DNA of 64,000 bases from the NCBI GenBank assembly GCA_030144725.1, contig JASKMD010000010.1:957958-1021957 (forward strand), written 5' to 3'. The DNA is from Haematococcus lacustris (Eukaryota; Chlorophyta; Chlorophyceae; Chlamydomonadales; Haematococcaceae). The translations under genes were made by a program, and so were the position numbers. The number at the start of each line of letters is the position of its first letter. The first letter of the stretch is position 1. Below are positions 34,001 through 43,392 of this stretch, piece by piece. The notes beneath the pieces are model-generated. The model was not told where the DNA came from and searched no databases. It saw nothing but the letters and a program-made list of their open reading frames with translations.

Positions 34001-36275
34001 GGCCAGCAGGGTGCCAAGGCAGCAGTCAGGCACTGCTGCAGCAGGAGCAGCAGCAGCAGCAGCAAGGTGCCACAGGCAACCCTGATCTGCGTGCTTTGCA
34101 GCTGCAGTGCAAACCCATGCCACACTGCCCGCGCTGCAGATTCAAAACTGAAGGTTTGTTGGAAAGAAAGAAGGAAGAACAACGCCCTCACCATCGTGCG
34201 TGCGGTGCGGGAGGGGAGACGCGTGTAGGGTTAGGGTCAAGGTTTGGATATGGGTTAGGCCCTAACCCACGGCATGCCCTTGCTACCCTCCCACCAGAGA
34301 AAGGCGGGGGTGCGAGGGGAGGGTTGCCTGGCTACTAGGCGCACCCAGTGGCCTCGTCAACATCCTCCCTCCCAAAGGTTTCAGCGGACTGGGTGTAGCC
34401 TAGCCTGGTGGGACCCTGGCTGCGAGCACCCCTCTGCCCAGTGAGGAACTGTTGGGCGGCAGCAAGCCCAGCAGGCCTGAGGGGGGTCCCTCGCAGCAGG
34501 GCAGGTGCACAGCTTGTGTGGGTTCAGTCTAGAGTCGAGGGTGTGGGGGGTCAGTGGGGGGCTGGGTGTCGGGCCCCCTGCTGCTCCCATGCCCACTCCC
34601 ACAGCCTGGGCGGCCAAGAAGGCAGCAGCCAGACAGCCTGGACCCAGAACACCCCTGCCCACAAAAGGCAGGGGCGACTCTTTGAAGCCCAGCCCCCCGC
34701 CACAGTCAGGCTGGGCAGCTGGGTTGGGACTGTGACAGAGCTGCAGACTTAGCACAAGGGTGGTGAGGCCGGGCACAGCAATGCATAATAGGCATGTCCA
34801 AGCTGTATCACATTGCATGGACATTAGGCACTTTAGGTTGCGCAACCCCTTTGACAACCAAGCAACAATACAGGCGCACAACGCAATGCTGGCAGTAGGT
34901 GAGGGGGTCTTTGCGGTGAGTTAGGCGCTGTCGCCCTGTCCTGCTCACCGATATGTTCACGTCGCAGCGCATGGAACCCTCGGCCATGTTGCCATCGCTG
35001 ACCCCGCAGAAGCGCAACACGCGCCGCAACTCATCGCCATACATGTATGCATCCCGGCCGCTGCGCATGTCCGGCTCGCTCACGATCTCCAGCAGCGGCA
35101 CGCCCGCCCGGTTAAAGTCACACAGGGCGTAATCGGAGCCTGCCAGGCGGTCGGAACCTCCGTACACAGTCTTGCCGCTGTCCTCCTCGAGATGTGCGCG
35201 CGTGATGCCAAACCTGCACTACACAGCCCATGGCCCACCGAGCCTGAAGCCTGCTAAATAGCCGCGCTGCTTTCGTGACATCGCGACCTCGCTGAAGGTG
35301 CACGCTCCCAGCCTCTGCTGCCGCTGCGGTTCAGCACTCGTCCAGGCTAGCTGTACCTTTTCGTTGTGCCGTCGCTCATGTCGACCAGCACCTGGCCCCC
35401 AGTGCAGATGGGCTCGTCAAACTGGCTGATCTGGTAGCCCTTGGGCAGATCTGCACGCCGTCAGAGCATGCCCAGCCCCAGCTGGCCCGAGGTCCACATA
35501 CAGCAGGCTGCTAACGCAGATGATGCAGAGGACAGCGCACACTATGGTGTACAGATTGATATGTGTGATGCACCGGTGTGGCATACGCATGTCATACGGA
35601 TGACCATGCAGCTGGAGGACACCCAGAGCCACCTGCATAGAAGTACTGCTTGCGGTCAAACTTGGAGCACTGGGCAATGTGACACCCCAGCGCAAAACCA
35701 GCACGAATAGCCAGTTTGACTGCCTCCTGGTTGGGCACCGGCAGGGTCCCCTGCAGCCACATGCTGGCAGGTAAAGACCTGCTGTACCGCTGAAATGGGC
35801 CCCCTTCTGCCATGAGTGCATACCGGGTGTCCCATGCAAATGGGGCAGATGCTGGTGTTGGGCTCCTCCCCATAGGAGGATGCACAGTTGCAGAAGGCCT
35901 TGGTACGTGTCAGTAGCTGCACATGTGCTTCAATCCCGATGACGCTTTCATACTCAACCTGAGGCAAGCAGGCAGTGCCTAGTGTACAAAGTTCCCTGCC
36001 TACACCTGACTTGATGTTCAAGATGCAGAACCCACCTCCACACTGTCTGGAGGGGCTGTGCACACTGCTGCAGTGCTGGTCAGAGAGGCTGGAGTCAGGT
36101 GCGTGAGCTCATGTCGTGACCGGCGATGTGCAAGTGGGCTGTATAGTGTGCTGCGATGGATTCCAATTGCTTGGCATTGAAAACCAGGGGACCCTCCTTC
36201 AATCCACCGCGGGTGTGCGAGTGACTGGCGCAGCATGCAGCCTCCACTTTTCCACCGAAGCCGAGTCGACTGCAT
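25090..36275 (-). CDS. GATB: Organellar glutamyl-tRNA(Gln) amidotransferase subunit B
   Basis: GatB is the tRNA-binding transamidase subunit of GatCAB, which converts Glu-tRNA(Gln) to Gln-tRNA(Gln) in plastids and mitochondria. Fifteen exons: 36275-36036, 35958-35824, 35750-35633, 35450-35357, 35213-34949, 33406-33302, 33063-32948, 32750-32687, 32048-31926, 31130-31065, 30260-30185, 30017-29950, 25836-25768, 25496-25423, 25174-25090. All phases agree, giving 565 residues. Exon 1 (80 codons) looks like a transit peptide; an in-frame ATG also lies upstream at 36443. Family motifs: [74 protein letters not shown], then the YqeY-like tail ([20 protein letters not shown]). Introns 7 and 10 use GC donors. 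Intron 12 is a 4.1-kb minisatellite and intron 9 holds a 23-bp minisatellite. Confidence 0.92.
25930..29946. repeat. 4-kb minisatellite of 25-bp units inside GatB intron 12
   Basis: About 160 tandem copies of a 25-bp unit (plus-strand core CCCTGCCTGACCCACCC), with recurring variants: GACC/GCCC and TAACCC/TGACCC alternations, CCCCGCC, and a longer unit with an extra CTGCC block. The variants come in repeated groups, suggesting higher-order duplication. The array fills nearly all of the intron between GatB exons 12 and 13. The GatB pre-mRNA (minus strand) is the G-rich strand, with closely spaced GGG runs. Long 'ORFs' of GQAGQGQGG type are repeat translations. Confidence 0.95.
31216..31540. repeat. 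23-bp minisatellite in GatB intron 9
   Basis: About 14 tandem 23-bp units containing GGAGGCAGGGATGGGGTG, alternating GGGCTGG and GGGATGG. Here the plus strand is G-rich, the reverse of the intron 12 array. Confidence 0.92.
32866..32912. repeat. GGGTCA/AGGTCA short repeat in GatB intron 7
   Basis: Six-base near-repeats GGGTCA and AGGTCA in tandem within the GC-AG intron between exons 7 and 8. Low-complexity, no coding role. Confidence 0.6.
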
Positions 36276-36680
36276 CGCTCTGATCGCACGCAGCACGTTA
36301 AAGACAGGTAGCTTCAATGTCTGGCATACGGAACCCAGCGTACTGCATGCGTTAAGAGATGTTGCACGTGCAGCGCAAACTTGACATGCAAAGAAGCCGG
36401 AGCTCATGTACTGCCACTTGCAAAGGAGGCTTATGGTTCGCACTCTACCGTGTCTATAGTATGGGTATTTGGAACATGTAGCAACAGGGCCAGGAAGGAA
36501 GCTCGGCGATAGTGTAAGGCTGGTACGGCTTCATGACATGTATGGAATAGCAGTGAGCTACAGACGGTGTGACGCAGAGTTTCACCACAGTGCGTACAGG
36601 CATGCAAGGAATGAAGGACGAGCACAGGATAGGAAAGGAAGGTGTAGCTGTTACGTGACCATGTTGAGTAAGCTTGCATG
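36276..36680. other. GatB 5' flank
   Basis: Sequence immediately upstream of the GatB start, within the spacer shared with the divergent transporter gene. No clear TATA box. The minus-strand frame stays open above the chosen ATG to 36443, so a longer transit peptide cannot be excluded. Confidence 0.45.
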
Positions 36681-37219
36681 CTCTCCTCCCCTGCCTTCCC
36701 ACCTGCTGTCAGTGCCACCAGCCCCGCCATACCTTGCGCGACTCCTATCCCATGCCTACCCTCATAGCCCACCTTGCAGCTGCAGACCCCCACCTGGGTG
36801 CCAGACCCTCCGGCTGCAGGCTGGGCGGCAGGGCGGGCCCCACCAGGCCCTGGGCGTCCAGCAGCGCCTCAGTCACGGCCCCCTCCTCCTCGTCATCGCT
36901 GTCGGGGCCCCACTCTGGGTCTCCAGGCTTTGGCAGGGCGCGGCGCACAGGCAGGCAGGAGCGCAGGATCTCGTTGTACAGGCTGCTACCTGCACCACAC
37001 AGCAGCCCGGGTCAGCAGCGCACCCACCAGCCCTACACAGCACACTGGCGGCATGTGCCACTGGGAGCAAGCAGGGACAGCTCCGCAGTAGGCCCAACAG
37101 GGGCGTGACCTGTGGCTGCAGCCGGGGTCCAGACGGGCCAGTGTACAAGTGACTGAAACCTTATGGCTGCCAAGCTTACCCTGCCTATCTTGACTCCCTT
37201 CGCGGCCAGGCACTGATCC
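36681..37219 (-). pseudogene. Inverted duplicate of the transporter's exon 9 region
   Basis: This ~540-bp block is the reverse complement of 44691-45237, with only scattered differences. Read on the minus strand it contains the whole exon 9 coding sequence (LYNEILRSCLPVRRALPKPG ... DSDDEEEGAVTEALL) with its acceptor, donor and intron flanks. It lies between the divergent starts of GatB and the transporter and has no adjoining exons, so it should be a gene fragment. An antisense transcript from this arm could pair with the transporter mRNA. Confidence 0.8.
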
Positions 37220-37854
37220 TGCCTCAGCCTGTGATATGTTGACCCCATTTGTCCCAGCCGGCCTACCTGCCTACCCACCTTGCGCATATGCTGAGCCAGA
37301 TGACTATGTTTGATGAAAGTGTTCAAGTGTGTGGGATTGTGCCCATGGAAACCTGTATGTGAACTTCGAGCAGCTTGTGAGGAGGATGAACCAGCAGATA
37401 ATAAGGCAGCGCCGTCAGGAGTCACATATTCAAAGCTGCCGACGTCAGCATGTGCGCTTTGAAAACCCCGGTGGCTTGTAGCGATTGCCGAACTTAACCG
37501 ACCGGAAACGTGTTCCGCATTCAGCGGCGCCATAAGAGTAGCGAGTACAAGGCGTGCGCCCCACGCTCCACAGCATCAGGAAACATAACTTGGCAGGCGC
37601 CCTACTTGGTGACTAGCTTGGACGCTTGCTGCGACACGGAGTGGGTCTCATTGGCACTGTCAGGCACACGGACGAGGCGAGGTGTGTGAGACTGTGCGCG
37701 GGCACTGAGCAGCGCTCCTACGACTTCCAGGGGCATACCTCGGGACTCTCAGCCTAGGCAGCCAGCCTGCTTCCAGCTCTGGCTCTCACTGGCATTGCCA
37801 CGCTGGAGCACGAGGTCGGCAGCCAACGGGGGGCTGCTGTGCCTGGCTTTGCAG
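37220..37854. other. Presumed promoter region of the SLC35F6-like gene
   Basis: No recognised coding sequence. The first transporter exon follows a pyrimidine/AG context (TTTGCAG|ATG) at 37855, so an upstream non-coding or short coding exon may be hidden here. Confidence 0.4.
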
Positions 37855-40800
37855 ATGAAGCCACGCGTGATCATCTACGCGGTGTGCATGCTGCTGACCG
37901 GCAGCATCAACACCATCGCCACCAAGTGGCAAGACATGACCATATACCAAGGCGTGCCCTTCCAGCACCCAGCCTTCCAGTCTGCTGCCATGTTCCTGGG
38001 TGAGTGCCGTCGCACCTGCCAGACGCACCCACCCCACCCCACGCCACCACATTCACGGGCACTGCTTCTCTCGCCCTCACTGGCCTCCCTGCCGCTGCAA
38101 GCCGCAAGCACCCTGCTGGGGTCCTAAGAGGAGCCCTTACCGCCTTCAACCTATCAGCCCCACCACCCCTCTGAACACCCTGATACAGTGACCCCGGCAT
38201 CCTGGACCCAGCAAGGAGCCAGGGTCAGGTCAGAGGTAGCCTACACAGCCCCCCACATCCTGGCTGCACTGCTGGCTGCTGGCTGCAGGCGAGTCCCTGT
38301 GCCTCATCCCTTACTTCCTGCTGCGCTGGAGGCGGAGGCAGATGAAGGTAATCTGAGCAGCCCGCAGGCACACCCTGTCACTGGCACACACAGCTGTAGG
38401 TGGAGGTGGACAGGGTCAGGGACCTCCCCACAAGACATCCTCCATGCCCTCAGTGAAGCAGCCAGTCCGACGTTACCAGGCTATGCTGCCGCTGCTGCTA
38501 CCCATCACCTATTGCCTTCCACCTGCTTTCTTGTGCTACTCTTCTCCTGCCTTCCACCTGCCTGTCTTGTGCTTACCGCCACTCCCCTGCCACTCCTGTT
38601 GGCGGTGCCCCTGCTGGCTGGCTGGTCATGAACCCTGCTGCCGCTGGCGCTGTGGTCTGAGCAGGCGCAGCTGGGCCTGGCCGCTGACCCAGTGAAGGCA
38701 GCCAGGCCACGATCCTACTACGTGCGCCGCACCCTGGCCTTCCTGGTGCCCACCCTGTGTGACGCCATCGCCACCACCCTGCTCAACCTGGGCCTCTTCT
38801 ACACGTGAGCACCGCCACCGCCACCTGCACTGACCCCTGCCCTCCGCCCCCCAGCCCTTGCAGCCCCTCCCATGTGATCTCAGTAGCCTAAGACCCCTCC
38901 CTTCCCACCCCTCTCCACTCTGCTTGCCTCCCCATCGCCTGATCACCTGCAACTCCCCTCCCCCCTGCCACACTGCCAGGCCAGGCTGCTGCACTTGTGT
39001 GCCCCCCTGTGGTGCGGGTCGCAGCTACGCATCCACCTACCAGATGCTGCGCGGGACACTGGTCCTCTTCGCTGGCATCCTCACCGTCACCATCCTGCGC
39101 CGCCGCCTGTATGCCCACCACTGGGTGGGCCTGGTGCTGATTGTGGCGGGGGCAGCCATTGTGGGCGCAGCCTCCCTGTTGGCCGCACCTGAGGAGGGCA
39201 GTGCCGCAGTGGCTCCAGGACCACACCCACCCGCCATGGAAGCCGGCACAGCCAGTCAGCCGCTGCTGAGTGGGCTCGCGGCCCGGGGGCTGTTGGGGTC
39301 AACCCAGGGAGGGGAGGGGCTGCACCTGGGGCTGCTCCGCCTGAGGCATGCACTGCTGGCGGGGGGCCAGCAGGGGTACAGTGCGGCAGGCAATACCGCG
39401 CCGCTGTTTGGAGACGCTCTGGTGGTGCTGGCCCAGGTGACAGGGGAGGAGGGCAGCCGGGGGGGACCACATGGTCAGGGGCAGAAGGGGGGGGGCAGGG
39501 TCAAGGCCACTTGTGGGCCGCCCATAGCTCCGTCACAGTGCCCCTCCACCCCCTGCCACCCCCTGCCTGCCACCCCCTGCCTGCCACCCCCTGCCTGCCA
39601 CCCCCTGCCTGCCACCCCCTGCCTGCCACCCCCTGCCTGCCACCCCCTGCCTGCCACCCCCTGCCTGCCACCCCCTGCCTGCCACCCCCTGCCTGCCACC
39701 CCCTGCCTGCCACCCCCTGCCTGCCACCCCCTGCCTGCCACCCCCTGCCTGCCACCCCCTGCCTGCCACCCCCTGCCTGCCACCCCCTGCCTGCCACCCC
39801 CTGCCTGCCACCCCCTGCCTGCCACCCCCTGCCTGCCACCCCTTGCCTGCCACCCCCTGCCTGCCACCCCCTGCCTGCCACCCCCTGCCTGCCACCCCCT
39901 GCCTGCCACCCCCTGCCTGCCACCCCCTGCCTGCCACCCCCTGCCTGCCACCCCCTGCCTGCCACCCCCTGCCTGCCACCCCCTGCCTGCCACCCCCTGC
40001 CTGCCACCCCCTGCCTGCCACCCCCTGCCTGCCACCCCCTGCCTGCCACCCCCTGCCTGCCACCCCCTGCCTGCCACCCCCTGCCTGCCACCCCCTGCCT
40101 GCCACCCCCTGCCTGCCACCCCCTGCCTGCCACCCCCTGCCTGCCACCCCCTGCCTGCCACCCCCTGCCTGCCACCCCCTGCCTGCCACCCCCTGCCTGC
40201 CACCCCCTGCCTGCCACCCCCTGCCTGCCACCCCCTGCCTGCCACCCCCTGCCTGCCACCCCCTGCCTGCCACCCCCTGCCTGCCACCCCCTGCCTGCCA
40301 CCCCCTGCCTGCCACCCCCTGCCTGCCACCCCCTGCCTGCCACCCCCTGCCTGCCACCCCCTGCCTGCCACCCCCTGCCTGCCACCCCCTGCCTGCCACC
40401 CCCTGCCTGCCACCCCCTGCCTGCCACCCCCTGCCTGCCACCCCCTGCCTGCCACCCCCTGCCTGCCACCCCCTGCCTGCCACCCCCTGCCTGCCACCCC
40501 CTGCCTGCCACCCCCTGCCTGCCACCCCCTGCCTGCCACCCCCTGCCTGCCACCCCCTGCCTGCCACCCCCTGCCTGCCACCCCCTGCCTGCCACCCCCT
40601 GCCTGCCACCCCCTGCCTGCCACCCCCTGCCTGCCACCCCCTGCCTGCCACCCCCTGCCTGCCACCCCCTGCCTGCCACCCCCTGCCTGCCACCCCCTGC
40701 CTGCCACCCCCTGCCTGCCACCCCCTGCCTGCCACCCCCTGCCTGCCACCCCCTGCCTGCCACCCCCTGCCTGCCACCCCCTGCCTGCCACCCCCTGCCT

Positions 40801-43334
40801 GCCACCCCCTGCCTGCCACCCCCTGCCTGCCACCCCCTGCCTGCCACCCCCTGCCTGCCACCCCCTGCCTGCCACCCCCTGCCTGCCACCCCCTGCCTGC
40901 CACCCCCTGCCTGCCACCCCCTGCCTGCCACCCCCTGCCTGCCACCCCCTGCCTGCCACCCCCTGCCTGCCACCCCCTGCCTGCCACCCCCTGCCTGCCA
41001 CCCCCTGCCTGCCACCCCCTGCCTGCCACCCCCTGCCTGCCACCCCCTGCCTGCCACCCCCTGCCTGCCACCCCCTGCCTGCCACCCCCTGCCTGCCACC
41101 CCCTGCCTGCCACCCCCTGCCTGCCACCCCCTGCCTGCCACCCCCTGCCTGCCACCCCCTGCCTGCCACCCCCTGCCTGCCACCCCCTGCCTGCCACCCC
41201 CTGCCTGCCACCCCCTGCCTGCCACCCCCTGCCTGCCACCCCCTGCCTGCCACCCCCTGCCTGCCACCCCCTGCCTGCCACCCCCTGCCTGCCACCCCCT
41301 GCCTGCCACCCCCTGCCTGCCACCCCCTGCCTGCCACCCCCTGCCTGCCACCCCCTGCCTGCCACCCCCTGCCTGCCACCCCCTGCCTGCCACCCCCTGC
41401 CTGCCACCCCCTGCCTGCCACCCCCTGCCTGCCACCCCCTGCCTGCCACCCCCTGCCTGCCACCCCCTGCCTGCCACCCCCTGCCTGCCACCCCCTGCCT
41501 GCCACCCCCTGCCTGCCACCCCCTGCCTGCCACCCCCTGCCTGCCACCCCCTGCCTGCCACCCCCTGCCTGCCACCCCCTGCCTGCCACCCCCTGCCTGC
41601 CACCCCCTGCCTGCCACCCCCTGCCTGCCACCCCCTGCCTGCCACCCCCTGCCTGCCACCCCCTGCCTGCCACCCCCTGCCTGCCACCCCCTGCCTGCCA
41701 CCCCCTGCCTGCCACCCCCTGCCTGCCACCCCCTGCCTGCCACCCCCTGCCTGCCACCCCCTGCCTGCCACCCCCTGCCTGCCACCCCCTGCCTGCCACC
41801 CCCTGCCTGCCACCCCCTGCCTGCCACCCCCTGCCTGCCACCCCCTGCCTGCCACCCCCTGCCTGCCACCCCCTGCCTGCCACCCCCTGCCTGCCACCCC
41901 CTGCCTGCCACCCCCTGCCTGCCACCCCCTGCCTGCCACCCCCTGCCTGCCACCCCCTGCCTGCCACCCCCTGCCTGCCACCCCCTGCCTGCCACCCCCT
42001 GCCTGCCACCCCCTGCCTGCCACCCCCTGCCTGCCACCCCCTGCCTGCCACCCCCTGCCTGCCACCCCCTGCCTGCCACCCCCTGCCTGCCACCCCCTGC
42101 CTGCCACCCCCTGCCTGCCACCCCCTGCCTGCCCCCCCCTGCCTGCCCCCCCCTGCCTGCCCCCCCCTGCCTGCCCCCCCCTGCCTGCCACCCCCTGCCT
42201 GCCACCCCCTGCCTGCCACCCCCTGCCTGCCACCCCCTGCCTGCCACCCCCTGCCTGCCACCCCCTGCCTGCCACCCCCTGCCTGCCACCCCCTGCCTGC
42301 CACCCCCTGCCTGCCACCCCCTGCCTGCCACCCCCTGCCTGCCACCCCCTGCCTGCCACCCCCTGCCTGCCACCCCCTGCCTGCCACCCCCTGCCTGCCA
42401 CCCCCTGCCTGCCACCCCCTGCCTGCCACCCCCTGCCTGCCACCCCCTGCCTGCCACCCCCTGCCTGCCACCCCCTGCCTGCCACCCCCTGCCTGCCACC
42501 CCCTGCCTGCCACCCCCTGCCTGCCACCCCCTGCCTGCCACCCCCTGCCTGCCACCCCCTGCCTGCCACCCCCTGCCTGCCACCCCCTGCCTGCCACCCC
42601 CTGCCTGCCACCCCCTGCCTGCCACCCCCTGCCTGCCACCCCCTGCCTGCCACCCCCTGCCTGCCACCCCCTGCCTGCCACCCCCTGCCTGCCACCCCCT
42701 GCCTGCCACCCCCTGCCTGCCACCCCTGCCTGCCCCCCCCTGCCTGCCACCCCCTGCCTGCCACCCCCTGCCTGCCACCCCCTGCCTGCCACTTCCTACC
42801 TGCCGCAGGGCTTTGCCGCCCTGCAATTCATCTTGGAGGAGAAGTTCTTGGGCACCTACCGCATGCAAGTGAGGTGTCACCTGCCTGCCGGCCTGCCTGC
42901 CCAGGCGGGCCGCTGTGTGGTCTGCCCTGCCCTGCTGGCTGGATTCCACCACAATGTCCATCGTGCATACAGTGTGTAGTACCATGTTGTAATGCATTGT
43001 ACTAACTGTGTAACAGTATGATGCCGCCAAGCCCCATCCCCAACACCTGGCAACTGCGCCCACCCAGCAGCAGGCGTGCAAAGTTAGGTCAGTATTGCGC
43101 TCCAACATGAGGCATTGCAAAACCGTGGCCCTGAAGGGGGAGGGGTTACCACTCTGTGCACCAGCCACTGCCTTGGCTCTCATATCGCTGACCTGCTGCC
43201 TGGACTGGGCTGAACAGTGCCATGTCGATGTCGCTCTGCTGCTCCGCCACTGCATACTGCCTCTGTGCCTTGCCACCTTGCCTGATGGAGCAGCTGCTGT
43301 CCCATGTGCGTGGCTCCCGACACGCATGGCCTAA

Positions 43335-43392
<58 letters not shown>

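Noticed and set aside
39475..43327. Open frames of over 1,000 codons on both strands across the 14-bp array
   Set aside because: The 14-bp repeat has no stop in any of these frames, so openness is automatic; the array lies between two exons of a conserved transporter.
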